Assembly: GCF_030463535.1 (NCBI RefSeq)
Contig: NC_132878.1
Coordinates: forward strand, 23,541,925-23,605,924
Length of the DNA: 64,000 bases
Direction of reading: 5' to 3'
Source of the DNA: Salminus brasiliensis
Lineage: Eukaryota > Chordata > Actinopteri > Characiformes > Bryconidae
Shown here: in pieces, positions 23,793 through 39,100 of the stretch
Numbering within the stretch: position 1 is the stretch's first letter
Layout: each line of letters opens with the position of its first letter
Notes under the pieces: generated by a model
Told to the model about the DNA's origin: nothing
Seen by the model: only the letters and a program-made list of their open reading frames with translations
Database searches by the model: none
Program-made: the position numbers and the translations under genes

Positions 23793-24122
23793 AGCTTGTA
23801 ATGCACTTATGTGTGTTCTTTATTAGTGGCTCAAAGTGTGATTTACACTTGCTGACTATAGGGAGAGACCAGGAGCAAGAAATACAGATTCTCACATAAG
23901 TGTGCTTTAAAATGATATACATAAAAAAAGACCTCTCAGAATTAGATTATGGTAAAGTTAAGAATGTTTTTTTTTTCCATCTATCCATAAAGTTACCATT
24001 CAGTATACAAACTGAGAAAAACAGTTGTATCTCACTAGTACGTCTTGGATTAACATACAATGATAGAAGATCGGTAGATTCTATAATGAAAGCGTATTAT
24101 TTATGTCTCTGAAGGATCTGCA

Positions 24123-24198
24123 ATGGCTGTGTCCTTGACTGCAGTTGCTGAACAGCTGTTAAAGGATGTCCGAAGGACGTACTCTGAGAAATCCCAAA
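24123..24198 (+). CDS. zswim7: zswim7 coding exon 1
   Basis: A 76-bp coding part beginning at ATG and encoding the N-terminal helix MAVSLTAVAEQLLKDVRR. It ends in phase 1 at gtaagt. The exon probably starts a few bases upstream at a weak acceptor near 24113. Confidence 0.85.
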
Positions 24199-27100
24199 GT
24201 AAGTAGCAGTAGGTTAGAAATGTTTTATCTTGTTGTAAAAGCATTTGAAATGGCAAATAAACAAAGTTGTAATTTCCTAAAATGAGTGCTTACCTTCAAT
24301 ATGTGATGCCTCCTCTATCACTTCACCGCCATTTATGGACATATTATATTTTTATCCTCTAACTAGAAGGTTGATGTTGGTATGTATAAAGGCAAAAGTG
24401 CATGACTTAGCTAAAACTGTATAAGCAATCATCTTATCAGTTTATGTTCATAGATAACAGTGTGAGAAACTACAGAATCAGGACCGTTTAAGATTACTTC
24501 TCAGCTGAACACAATTTGCATAATGTTCCTCAGACACCAAACATGTCTTGACTTGATCGAGTACATTTACAATAAGGGGAAAACTAAAATGAAAAATCTG
24601 CTTTTAATAACCCTCATTTAACAAACGTATGGCATTTGTTAGATGTGTCCTGTGCAAAGCAAGTTAGACTTTAATCATTTTTCCGATATAAGTGACGGAG
24701 GTAGTGTTGGGAGTCTTACCAAAGGACTATCATTGGTATAGAGTACTGGTGTGCTTTCCTGAGACTGTAATGAACCATGTCTGCGACATGGAGGGCAGTG
24801 GTGTAACCCACTACTCACGATTAGTCTAATTTAGACCACCTGGGTATCTTTCTAGATGCTATAGAGCTGATTGCACTCAGACAACCACAAGCAGCCATAG
24901 CAGAAGACCTGTTATCATTTAATTCAAATGCAGAACACTTTACAGAATTACTGGGTTATATCAGTAATTGACCCTATCTGAGGGTCAAAAAGATTGAAAC
25001 AATGGACACATAAAGAAGTTTGTAGCTTTAAATTAATATGGTAGCTTAAAGTAAAAAAATTGTAAACATTATAATGATATAGGCTACGAGTGGCTCAGCA
25101 GAATAAGACCCTGATACTATGGCCAGAGGATTGTGATTACAAATCCTGGGCCGTGCTGCTTCGCCATCTGCAGGCGGAGCCTGAGAGAACACAACTGGCC
25201 TTGCTCTCTCTGGGTGGGTAGATGGCGCTCTCTTCCATAATCACTTCCATTGTGGCCACCAGAGCTGGGTATCCAGCCTTTTTCTCAAAGCTTGTTGGCT
25301 GTCTAGTGATGCTTAATTGGCGGCAGTTTGAAAAAGAGTCCTAGTGAGTGTAAGTGGGTTAATTGGCTCAGCTAAACTGGGGAGACAAACAATGGATTAA
25401 CCTTTTCTTCAATCATATGTGGTTATTGTTTCCATTCATGTTTAATAATCTTTACTATTGTGAAAGAATTGGCCATGAACTGCAGTTCCTTACAGTGGAA
25501 CTTGGTAAAAATACACGTTACAGATCTATAGAGCCATTTGAGTGCTTTAGTTTGTCCCTCCTTTTACTGCAGCAGCAGCCTACACTGTCCTTGGAAGCCT
25601 TTACACTAGCTTTTGAAACATTATCGTGAGGATCTGATGTTGGCTAATAAGCTCTGCAACTTTAACTCATTCCAAAAGTAATGGATGGACCTCCTCACTC
25701 CAGAGAAAGCAGCATTTGGAATGGGGCATGGAGATTTCAGGCTCACATGGGGTAACTCCAGAGCATCCCATTGCATCTCTTGTAGTTTATAAAGCTAATA
25801 CAAGCTTTGTGTGTGCAGTGGAACACCTGTAAGCAAAATGGCAAAATTGGATAATTAAAAGGGGGGATTACATACGTTGGACAGTGTATTCATTAAATCC
25901 TTGTTTGATAAAGGAGACTAAATCAAACCTACATATTGCAGATATTGTAACAACAGCTTCTATGTTTGCCTATCACTTGAATGTATGTAGAATAAGATTA
26001 AGAAGGTCATTTTGGATCATTTCTGTCAGTTTATTCACCATGAAATGTTCACACAGTGGTGTATTCATATGGTCTAAAAAGTTTATTTCAAACAAAATCA
26101 TACCTGACTGCTATAGATGTGCTAATAGTTGCTTTTTCTCTTTTCTTCCTTTAGTACCTGATGACCTGCTAATAGCGTGAGTATATTTGTGCATAAAGGT
26201 CTTTTGTTGGAGTAACTGTCTCTACTGTCCAGGGAAAGCCTTTTGAAGCATTGCTGTTAGGATTTGATTGCATTCAGCTACAAGAACATTTCGTGAAGCC
26301 AGGATGTTTGATGATCACCACCAATCCTAACTCCCCAACTCATCCCTATCAAACTATTAGATGTATCACCATCATTCGAGAGAACACTGTTCTATCTATC
26401 TGCAATACTTACAGGGACTAGACAATAATACAGGGACTAGACAAGCTGTGTGTGCATTTGCACATCTGTGTCAGCAATGGGTGCGACTTAAAGTAGCTAA
26501 ATGCATTTATTTGAAGGGATGTCCATGAACATTTGCACAAACAGTGTACCTCCATTTTTGCTGCTATTTTTTGACCTCTTGGCATAATGTGAATCTGGCA
26601 GTTGTCTTCTACACTGTGTCAAAATTTATACAAATAATCCAATAGAAATCCTCCAAAATGACATGTAATACAATATACCATTAAAATTGCCATTGAAAGT
26701 TCAGAGGGTTTTTTTCTTTTCCTAGTGAAGAGTGAACCATGACAGCAACAGCAGGATTTTGGTCTACTTCCCTGATTCTGATGTTAATTAGTCATGTAAT
26801 TATGTTAAAATGCAGACAGCCCAAGTTCAAAAAGTTCATATAGGCTGACCTGACCCCACTGAACGTCATCTTTTGCAAGGACCCTTCATCTTGCTTTTGA
26901 AAGCCCATTTAAGTCCTTTAGACTTGTCTGTTTAGATACCTCCATGCCACTTGGGGTCAAGGCTGCTGCTCCTCCTGGGCTGCTTATTTGTTTCAGATGT
27001 CATCGTCTGAATAAAACATGACTTTTAAATGCACTCGTAAAGCCGCAATAGCAGTCATGCAGCAATCCCCAGGGGAAACATTAGGCCACGGTAATTACTG

Positions 27101-30100
27101 TTAGCGGGCATCACGTGGCTCTCTAAATGGCATTTTAGTGTCACTGAGAAGCCGGTGAGGTGCTTTATTGGGGAAGTGATTGTGGTTGGAGAGTGCCACT
27201 TTCTCATGTCAGGTTTCTATGGCGACATTACTGCGTCCTGGTGGTACGCAAGATGTTTCCTCACACTGGTTGGATGAACTGAGTTGGAGGGTTTTTCCAC
27301 TTATAGCAGGTTTCTTTCAGCCACTGATGTCTACTAACCACCATTGTCTGTTAACCACAAAAAGAAGCCTAAGAAATAACGGGACTTTCATGCTCTTTGT
27401 TCCTGTGTGTTTGTGGCTTGACTTTCTCCATATATATGATCTAGTTTCTCTGTTCAAATATGGAGCAAACAGAGTTTAATATTGGAACTCACCTTTACAC
27501 TTTTAATATCTCTCTCTTTTTCAGATTGCGATTTGTGTTTGGCTCGTGTACCCTGCAGGCCTTAGATCTGGTGGACCGACGCTCTGTAACTTGTGTGTCC
27601 TCCCCCAGTGGCCGAGTAGCATTTCAGGTACGATGGAAATGAGAAACATTACTGAATAGTAGTACTTAATAAAAGTAGTACCTTGTACTGTTGTTGTAAC
27701 ACCAGTAACCTATTTAAATCATAAAAAATGTGTTCTCCTAAGTCTGAAATAAAAAAAACCTTAAATAGAGCTTCTACACGATCATATCAGAATATTATGA
27801 CCACCCTTGAGGTGGCATGAACTCATTTTCCCTCATTAGATCAGCTCCACAGACCATATAGGAGCGCTTTATAGCTCCTCTGTAATTACAGACTGTAGTC
27901 CATCTGTTTTTCTGCATTCTTTGTTAGCCTCCTTTAATCGTGTTCTTCAGTGGTCAGGACCCCTCTCGGCAGGTATTATTATGGTGTGGTGGGTCATTTT
28001 CAGCACAGCAGTTACACTGGAATGGTGGTCACATGTTAGTAGTGGTAGAAGTGGATGAAACACAGCAGTGCTGCTGGTGTGTAATTCTATTCTTATATTT
28101 TGGAATAATTGTAATGTTCTTCATGTGCGTTTTAACATTAAAACATTTATAAACTATGATTTAAACAGTTTATTCGCACTAACATATTATTGCATTTGAC
28201 TGATGCTCTTATCCAGAGCAATTTGCATCAACTTGAATCATGTTCCACAGGTAGATTAATGCAGTGTTGGGATTCTTGCACAAGGATTGTTTTGGTGTAG
28301 TGTGGTGAGATTGGCCAGATAATTGATCCACAGCCTGCTACAGGAAATGTGGTATTGTTGGCCACTACGCTGCACCAACCACATTTGAATTATGTTCACT
28401 ATATTTCCCTTCTCCTTGTACTTGTCTCGTAAGGCACACTGTATGCATGTGAGCGTTGTCAGAGAGTCTATTGGCTTTTGTTGCTTGATGTGACCAGAAA
28501 CCATGTACTTGCTTGCAAAACAACCAGCCACAAAATGTTATTTTTGTGTGACATCCATTCATCCATCTTCATCCATCTTCTTTTCTGCTTCTTCCTGGTC
28601 AGGGTCAGGGTCACAGTCAGCCTAGAGCCTACTGGGAATCGTTACAACAAATACAGATCAACATGATACAAAGTAATATGGCACTGGGGAAAACGCAAGA
28701 TATGTTGTCTCATTTGCTGCTAACTGCTTCAAGAAACAGTCATGAGTAACTTTAAGCCAAGGTGTCTTGCACATCACAAACCTTTTCCCCAGCAAACCAG
28801 TTTCCTGTTGGACTGATAATAAACAGAAATGCTTACTTGTGGCAGTGTAGACATCTCGTCACAGGGCGACTGACAAAATCAGAGAATACTCAGTACAGTA
28901 AATATATCAGAGTGTCTGTACTTTTGCAGATCCAGAGACTATTGTACTTTGAACCTACAAGTAGTGAAGCCCAGCATTTCCTGTAAAACCTTAATTCCCA
29001 TTATTATTATTTAATACTCTTGTCTCTAGTGGTGTTGATGAGTTCACATACCGAGTGACTCACAGGCCTCTAGTGGTTATAGACCACCCTAGCTGTTTTG
29101 GTAAGTCCAGTCCTGGTTCTTCTACATGAGCAGAGCTGAGCAGATGCTATCTCTTCTTCCTCTGCTTCAGCCAGAGGCTGTTGTAGTTTTCCACCCGGTG
29201 ATGCTCACATTCCAGTAAGTCTAGCCCAACAGGGTGCGCTGTGAGTGGGCACCAGTGGCTCTCTGAGAGACCTCAGGGGTGTGTGGAAACCCTCTGTTTT
29301 TTTTTTGTTTTTTTTTCCTCTCCCCAATTTCTTCTGTGCTTGGCACTGTGTGGTGAGCCTGAAAATTTCCACTAAACGCCCACTCAGAGACCTTTTAGGG
29401 GGGGAAAGAAAAGAAACAAAAAGAAAATAAACATTAATGGAAGGAATATTGTATGAAATCCTGTGACTCAGATCCTCTCTGCCTTTGTTTCATCTGATCG
29501 TAAACTGACGCTCGTCTGTCAAAACGAGAGGCATTCCTGGCTTTTCTTTTTGTTGGCTTGGTTAACTTTGGATGTCTTGTTGGTGACCAGATGTTTTCAT
29601 GATTAATAACCCTGATTTCTCATAGTGCAATTTCTCTTAGTTAATCCCCTCTTTTCGGAGGGGTCTGGAGACATGTTGTATAACAGAAGTCTTGAGACAG
29701 CATGTCAGCTGAGTGTGAAAACTGGCTGTTCCTCGCAAGTCAAACAGCAGTAAAAAGTGGAATTCTGCTCCATGATATTTAAGATGGAGACTACGCTAGA
29801 TGTTTGTTTGTTTGATCTTTTATGGCACATGAGCAGTTCTTGGAAAGGTTGTAATCTCATATAGATTACTGCAATTCTCCTTAGGTGTCATGTTTACCCT
29901 GACTCTATTTAATAAACAGTGCAGCTGCTGTTGCAATTGACATGCCGTATCCATGCTATTTGTGATAGAGACAGTAGTACACCCTGATCTCTTCACTGGA
30001 TCCATTTCCAGTTTAAGGTGCTCATGTTTGGTTTTAAACATGTCAGCTCTTGATCCTACATCACTGGCTCTACCCTTATTCCCCCCAAATATGTCTCTGA

Positions 30101-33100
30101 AGTCTTTAGATTAATAACTCTTGGTCTAGGCTCAACATGTCTTTGGGGTCCCTGTGCAGTGGATCAGTCTACCCTTAAAAATAAAGTGGTTTCATCCATT
30201 GCCATTTTTTAGGCATGTAAACATTAAGGGTAGCACAAATTCAATTTTATGCAATAAATTAGTCTCTAGATGCAATACATTTTGCAGACAGAAATGGCAG
30301 AAATACCAGAGTGCCTTGTGTTCTTATGCTAATAGTAGTAGCAGGGTAAGAGCCCTCCCCCTCTTTGCAAACTTTATTGTGGTAAGATGTACCCGGATGT
30401 ATATTTTTAGATATTGTCAGTGGTTTCAATGAAAGCTGTCAGCCGTCCAGTTATAAATTCATGTGTTTCAAACTCCTGTTTTAAAACGTATTAACACTGT
30501 TTCACTGTTAGTAATTAGGTAATTATGTTTATTAGCAAAATGTACAAACTTTCAGCTGCTCCTTCAGCTTCAGCTTCCTCATGAACGGCATGACATTTTC
30601 TACTAGGACTTACTGACACCTTATTGAATCCATCTTGCCCTCCACACACTGCAAGCATCACCGAGCTGCCATCATGCTTCACTCTAGATGGGATGTTCTG
30701 TTCAGTGTATGCTTCATTCTTCCTCCTCCAGACATACCACTGATCCATAAGCTTAAGTAAATTTGTTGCATTCCAGCTTTGTTTCATTGCTTCAAAAAAG
30801 AAAAATCACCAAATCTCTGTGGCTTGTTTATGTGGTTTAAGCAGATTTGAGCTTGACTTGTGCTATGCTTTTGGGTCAGTAGAGGCGATGAACGTGGAGA
30901 CCCTTAGCGTTTAGTATGCACCTTATTGTGCAAACTGAACCCTTAATGTCTGCTGCCACCAAATCTTGCTGCAGGTCTTTCGCAATAACCTGAGGGTTTT
31001 TTGACCACCTGACTCCTCAGGAATCTGGTGGCATCCAGTGATAGCTTCTTCTTTCTGTCATGTACAGGTAGTGTAGCCAATGTTGCTTTAACTTTGAACT
31101 TGTGAACTATGAGAAACAGATCTTACTTCTGTTTCTCTAGGAGCATTCAGTGTCTTTGCTCTCTTTCTGTACCAATTTACTTGTTTGTGAAAGAAATGAT
31201 CTTGACTATGTAACTTATGGACTCTTGACTTATTTTTAACCATACAGTCAAACACAGTCAACAAGACCCTTAATCTGTCCAGGTATTGAATGTGTTTTAT
31301 CTCAAGCACACCTGATGCAACTAATGAGTTCATGAATGATGATCTTCTGAAATAAAAAAAGTGTCTACTAAATGTTGGAGCATTGCTGTAAAAATATGAT
31401 TGCATTCAGCGACAAGAACATTAGTAACCTCACCTCATCCCAAACTCCCCAACTCATCCCAAAAACTTTGGAAGAAGCATCATCATTCCAGAGAACACAG
31501 TCCCACTACACATATTTGTAATTTAAATAGTTCCATCAGAGCTCTTAATGTGTTGATTGTGGAAACTCACTTTGTGATAAGGATAAACATACAATTACTT
31601 GTGCAGGCTAGTTAAGAGTTATAACTGGACATTAGGTCTGCAGTTTGTGGAGGCTAATGAAAGCATGAAAACATACTTTTATATAATTTTAGATCCTAAG
31701 GGATTCTCCCATGTGCCATGTAGTTGAATAAATTGTGTTCTTTATTTGGTATAATGCCATAGTACCGATTTCTGTGATACAATGAATGAGGCGTCTGCAT
31801 TTGCACAAATAAGCAAAAAGTTACATTGTGGCATATTTGAAGTATGTGACACATAATGGTTGTTTTTTAGAAAACACTGTCAAGATAGGTCAAAAATAAA
31901 AAGACACACACAAAAGGTGCATTATAGAGGCCCACTTGAGTGCCAGTGATTCATCCAAATGGTTGGAGAATACATTGTGATTTGCTAGAGTGCTCTTTTG
32001 TTGAGTTGTATTGTCATATGTGTAAATGCTTAAAAGCCAACAGGAGATGGCTTTTTGTTGTATTAGGTAAAGGTCAATACTGTGATGATAATTGGCATAT
32101 GGTTTATTCTATAGGCTTGATGCTGTGTGTTGAGCTATCTCTTAAAATCTGGAGTGTATGGAATGTAAAAGAGGGGGTTGGCAAATAAAACAACATCTCC
32201 AACTCCTACTCATAATATACTAATACAGGCTGTGCAACCAGCAACAGAAGTGTGAATCTAAATTGAGGTTCTGATCCTGAGTTTTTTATTGACCTTCTTG
32301 CAGGCCCTTTGCTTAAGACCATATTGAAATCCCATAGTTTAAATAAGAGTCTGCAGTTTACCAGTAATTTGTTACTCTGTGGGTGTTGTTTAATGTGTGG
32401 GGGTTGGTGTTGTTAATGAACTTGGCTTCCTGAGTTTAATATGTTCGCATTTCTGTGCTTTAATGCAGATGCAAAGTGCTTCATTATGTTAGCATCTTGA
32501 AAGAGAGGATGCATTGAAGTGTTATTTTGCAGTGTGTGTTTAGATGTGTACTTATCAATAGATACAGGTATAGATTGTCTCTTTAGACAGGACAATGTAA
32601 ACTAAATGTCTGCCTTTGTTAGATGTTTCTCACATAGATTTTCAGAGGGATGAAAAGATTGTGTTGTGACATTCCTCTTGTAACCATCTTGGGATGGGAT
32701 ACCCTTCATTGCCTTTGTGGTATGTTAAGTTGGCATCTAACGTATATATTTCAGAGTTGTTACGAGATGCTCAGTGTTGTTTGCATTATCTGTGGCTGCT
32801 CATAATGTTTTGATGCATGAATGTACAGTGTATCACAAAAGTGAGTACACCCCTCACATTTCTGCAGATATTTAAGTATATCTTCTCATGGGACAACACT
32901 GACAAAATGACACTTTGACACAATGAAAAGTATGTGTCAGTCAGTGTGCAGCTTATATAACAGTGTAAATTTATTCTTCCCTCAAAACAACTCAATATAC
33001 AGCCAACAAAAGTAAGTACACCCCTTAGTGAAAGTTCATGAAGTGTCAATATTTGTGTGGCCACCATTATTTTCCAGAACTGCCCTAACTCTCCTGGACA

Positions 33101-36100
33101 TGGAGTTTACCAGAGCTTCACAGGTTGCCACTGGAATGCTTTTCCACTCCTCCATGACGACATCATGGAGCTGGAGGATATTCGAGACTTTGCGCTCCTC
33201 CACCTTCCCCTTGAGGATGCCCCAAAGATGTTCTATTGGATTTAGGTCTGGGGACATGCTTGGCCAGTCCATCACCTTTACCCTCAGCCTCTTCAATAAA
33301 GCAGTGGCCGTCTTAGAGGTGTGTTTGGGGTCATTATCATGCTGGAACAATGCCCTGCGACCCAGTTTCCGGAGGGAGGGGATCATGCTCTGCTTCAGTA
33401 TTTCACAGTACTATATTGGAGTTCATGTGTCCCTTAATGAAATGTAACTCCTCAACACCTGCTGCACAGCCCTAGACCATGGCATTCCCACCACCATGCT
33501 TGACTGTAGGCATGACACACTTATCTTTGTACTCCTCACCTAATTGCTGCCACACATGCTTGAGACCATCTGAACCAAACAAATTAATCTTGGTCTCATC
33601 AGACCATAAGACATGGTTCCAGTAATCCATGTCCTTTGTTAACATATCTTCAGCAAACTGTTTGTGGGCTGTCTTGTGTACAGACTTCAGAAGAGGCTTC
33701 CTTCTGGGGTGACAGCCATGCAGACCAATTTGATGTAGTGTGTGGCGTATGGTCTGAGCACTGACAGGCTGACCCCCCAACTCTTCAATCTCTGCAGCAA
33801 ATCAGGTCTGTTCTGAGTGGACCCTGCTCTTTTAAAACACTGAATGATCACTGTGCTGCAGCTCAGTTTCAGGGTGTTGGTAATCTTCTTGTAGCCTTGG
33901 TCATCTTCATGTAGCACAACAATTTATCTTTTAAGATCCTCAGAGAGTTTTTTGCCATGAGGTGCCATGTTGGAACTTTCAGTGACCAGTATGAGAGAGT
34001 GTGAGAGCTGTACTACAAAATTGAACACACCTGCTCCCTGTGCACACCTGAGACCTAGTAACAGTAACAAGTTACATGACATTTTGGAGGAAAAATTACA
34101 AGCAGTGCTCAATTTGGACATTTAGGGGTGTAGTCTCTTAGGGGTGTACTCACTTTTGTTGCAGGTGGTTTAGACATTAATGGCTGTATATTGAGTTGTT
34201 TTGAGGGAAGAATAAATTTACACTGTTATATAAGCTGCACACTGACTGACACATACTTTTCATTGTGTCAAAGTGTCATTCTGTGTTGTCCCATGAAAAG
34301 ATACATTTTAAATATCTGCAGAAATGTGAAGGGTGTACTCACTTTTGTGATACACTGTAATTGCTACATTTCCTTCGGAATCAATAAAGTGTCCGTCTGT
34401 TTATCTGTGTAATGCCATATAAGCAGTTACAGTATATTTTGCATGACGACTATTCTCGTCTAATTGTGCTTGTAAAACTGAGCTAATTCTTGGTCTACTT
34501 TAAGTTTTTCAGATCATGATACAGTACCAGTATATTAATGTTTGAGTTATTTGCTTACTAGGAACATATTTTTCATTTTTCCTCATTATTTATTTTTCCG
34601 CAAATACTTTGCAGTGAAAGCATATTGCACAACAAAACAGGGAGTATCAAAGAGTCATTAAAATAATCTAAATCTCAAAATACACACCCTTTACTTTGAT
34701 TACTGCTTCAAACACAAGGCATGCAGGTTTTAGCAGGTTTCAGCAGGAAATCACCTGACATGTCTGCCCATGTTTGTCCAGCTGGACTGTAGACAGAAAT
34801 GCTCTTACTTTGAAAGGCTATTTCATTCAGTTTTGCTATGACGTGTTTAAGCCATTAATGGACCCTAGATCATCAGTAAGTCTGTTATTAATATTCAGAC
34901 ATATTATTCAGTAGCTATTATGAATTATCTAGAATTTATTATGAAATTATCTATAGTCAGACTAAGGCCGGGCAGTATATCACCAGTTTTGGTAAAGGCA
35001 GATACAGGCTTACTGTATTCTTTTTTTTTTTTTTTTTTCCCAGTTGTAGTAATATTTTAAAACAGGAGCACACTATTTTGTAACCACTCGGTCATGGACA
35101 TACCATGACCGAGTGGTTACAAAATAGTGTGCTCCTGTTCCCAGCCGTTTGATTATATATATTTAAATTCTGTTTTTTGTGTTAAAATAACAGTATAGAT
35201 TAAACATGATTAATATGGTATAAATTCAATACAGGTATGGTATACATTAAAACATTATGTCTAATCTGGTCTGATATTGCAATCCCATCATATATTTAGA
35301 ATTTATAGTGACTGACTTTTTTCTGTTGCCAAACCCTAAATGTGACTAATGTGGTTTTTGTAGATGAGTGTGTGAGGAATTTAAAAAAAGGCCCTAAAGG
35401 GTTAAATGTAGAAATTGTCCATGCAGTTATGCTTTATGACTCTCTGCCTATATAAAAGCAGGACTTTCATATAATGAAATATAAGTTTATGCAAATATGA
35501 AGCATTTATTAATCATGAAGAAATGTGTCTGTGGTGTTCAGGTGTACCAGCCTTTGACAAGAACTGTTTGTCTGCAGTGTGTGCTATGTGTTTACTGGCA
35601 GATACAGTGTGTATGCAATCTGCGCTGCACCCAATAAAAGTTTTCTGGTCTTTATTTATTTAATTAGAGTGATAGAATATTTCTAGGGAGTCAGATAGCA
35701 CATTTCCTCTCATCCAGCGCCCGGCCCTCCTCCCTCATGGCTTTGAGTCTGAGGGGAATAGATTTCATTAATATCTCATTTCACTTGTCATCCTGTATGA
35801 GGATCAGTGAGCCTAATAACAACCTGCCCCTGGGCCACCGTCCAGCTGTTCCCAGATCAGAATCTCATTCCGTTTGCATTGACCCCTACCCGGACCCTTT
35901 ATTTGCCACTGACCTTAGGATGAATAAGGAAGGTAGATGATTTATATGGCTTCTGTGTGAAGGTTAAGTGTGGTGGCTGTTAATTAGGCTGAGACATATC
36001 ATGAAGATGCTCTTCACTCCCTGTGGTTGTTGTGGGAAATAAAAATGTGTTATGTATGCTGTAATGAATGAGTTGGTAAGTGCATATTGCATTCACAAAT

Positions 36101-39100
36101 AGAATTTAGTATAGACTGTATTGGTGCAGCTACGGTAGGCATGTCATGTCAGTTTGTTTAACAGTGTGGGTCTTTTATTAATTAAAAGAAATGATATGTT
36201 TTCTAGTTATTCTCATGGTACTTAAGTTTAAGGAAGTTGTGACGCTCAGGCTTAAAACATCTGATTGGACTTTTTACATCCTGAACACACAGGAATTTTT
36301 GTTGTCATTGTTTTTGAACCTTTTTACACAATTTACTTCATCATTTCATGAAGGGTTATTATTATATTTTTTTATGGGTCCCAGAAGTGATTCTTCATTT
36401 TTGTTAAGAATGTTGACCTACGGATGAACTTGTCCTCTCTCTTGACCTCGAACAACTTTGCCTTACCTTTTTGCGCTCTGTGTAGCAACAAGCACCTACA
36501 TGCATTTCTCTATTAACTTCTGTTGGAGCACAAATAATTTCTTCTCAGCTTGCCTTGAAGAAATTTGAACCTGTCTTTGCTGTGAAGTAGAGAGCTTGGA
36601 AAATGGTCTTTGACCAAATGAAGATCTCACACACACATTCCTCAGAATGCGTATCCTCTCTAATACTAGTAATGTAATTCTAGCGAAAAACAAAACCTTC
36701 ATTTTGGCCAAAAGGAGGCAGTGGTTTGAGAGTTGTGTGTACTGGTCCTTCGCTGTGATTAGTGCACCTCTCTAGTGGTGCTGAGTAAGAAAGATGAGTA
36801 GACTGCTTTTTAAGGTGTGTTTGCTTTACCATGTTCTCTGGTAACAAAGGTTTTGTTTAGCTTGTTTGTCCGATGGCTTAGACTGCCCTGTTCGACTTAC
36901 ATGCTGTCCTAACATCATTCAAATGTAATTCAAATGTACTAGCAAATTGAGTCGCAAACCTTTCACGTTTCTTCACTGGAAATTTCATGTAAATAAACAA
37001 CATGTCAGACATTAGCTACAGACTAAGGTGCACAAGAGTACACTGACTGGACAAACAAACCCAATGAATGTCTTTTGAACAGATGTCCTAGTGTGAGGTA
37101 AGAAAATTCTGGATTATCCCAACATACAATCATACATTTGTTTGTGTTTATCCGGTTGGTATGCTCTGGCTTTTAAAGGCGCCCTAGAATGGAAAACGGT
37201 ATCTACCTTGGCATAGTTAAATAATGAGAGTACAGTACATGGAAGTGACATACTGTAAACCACAAACTCTTGTGTATCTTCATTAAGACAAATCCAGCAT
37301 AACCAAAACTGCTTTAAAACCGACCAAAATGAAAACCCCAAACTATTACACAACAGTCTTGACGCTCAGTCCACTTGCAAAAGAACGAGGGGACACTATG
37401 GAGGAAGCAGTGATGGGTGTATTTGCATGTTTAAGCCAGATGGTGGCATGTTGCAGGGCACGGAAGACTGAAAAAGACACAAGGGCCAACTGGAGGAAGC
37501 TGGTGAAGGAGTCAGGTTAAAGCTAATGCTAGGCTGACCAGAGAAGGAAGAAAGCGGTACCTGGGCTAAAAGCTTACTCAGATGACTGGCTGCAATCTCT
37601 TCAGCTTGCGAACCGCACATCGTGCGACACTGAGAGGACCCAGAGAGGACTGCAAAATTATCAGATAGACGCAGGATAATCACAAAAAATGATTACAACA
37701 TTTATTTATTTATTTTTACAGTTCTTAGCTAGTAATGGCAGGTAATAGAAGAGTTGGGATTTTGACATTGACACTAGTTCATGCCACCTGTTAGGACAAG
37801 CTGTCAGCTTTTTACAATGCCTTGGGTGTACCTCATAAACAGGGATGACATTTTTGTTTGGTTTGTTTGTTTTTGTTGTAATTCCTTCACTCAATATAGT
37901 AAATCCCACGAGCCTTTCCTCTATATCGAACCGGCTCAGCGCAGGCAAATAGAGTTTTGTCTGAACCAGAAATGAAAAGTTAGTAAAGTGATTTGGTTGT
38001 GGACGTGAGAACAAGCAGGGAGTAAACAGGCCACAGGCAGTTGCTCATTTAGGCTAATGCTTTAAAGGCCTTCCTCGGCATGTAGAGTTCCCATGGGTGC
38101 GCCCCTCTTACCGGCAGCAGCACATCATTTAGGTCTGTTACCACAGCCCTCCTCTGACACTAATGAATTAGCTGGCCTTTGGCTGCTTGGAGATAATGCC
38201 TGGTGTTTGTCACACTGGCTGCTTTGGGGTCCGAAGCTGATCTTTTCACTGCTCTAATGAGGTGAGATGCTGCAGAGATGGGCACTGGAGACTGGAGATA
38301 GGTGAGAATTTGGAGAGAAATGAGAGTTCACCGTGTTGCTATGGATTTTTTTAACTAATAGGGAAGTGTGACTACTGTTGATGACCAAGTGGGTCGTAAT
38401 TGTCCCCACCGTTGTTGATACTAACAGATAGTAATACATTGCTCTGTAGCAAATTGGCTTCTTACTTGTCATGCTTTTGCTATGACAAATTCATGTGCTG
38501 CGCCTGCCGTATTGAGCAGCATGTACAGTCCACAGGAAAAGGAAATACCGCTTTTGTGGTAGGCCACTGCTGACTGACCTCTCACGTACTTATCATGTGG
38601 TTTTGAAGAAATACATTGATGGTTCATACTCTCATCAGTGACATTTCAGCTTTACCATCAGCTCTCCATCTGTTGCTAAAGGACTAATGAGTCTGTTCAC
38701 ATGATGACACACATTTATTGATTTTTTGATCTGAAAGCAAAAAATGGGTGACCACAAAGAATTCACTTTTTCTGTCTGTGAAGAGTTCCAGTATTCTTTA
38801 CCAGTCTACTTTTCAGTAAACTTAGTGACCTTGAACACATCTTTCAAGCAGGTAAAGCTTACAGTTATGGTGTTATTATTGCTGTTGTTTTTGTTGTTAT
38901 TAATAAGAGTATGCACTCACCTTATAGGGATTCCAGCTTTGTTCTATTGTGAAACTTCTCTTAGTGGCAGCTCACCACCACATTCAACGTAACACCTCTT
39001 CAGGGGTTTCATTTTGCCTGATATTTGGCAGCTTAAACATAGAATATCAGCCTTATTTACTTATTTGTTTTCGTTAAAGATGTGTGCTGAATGCTTAAAG

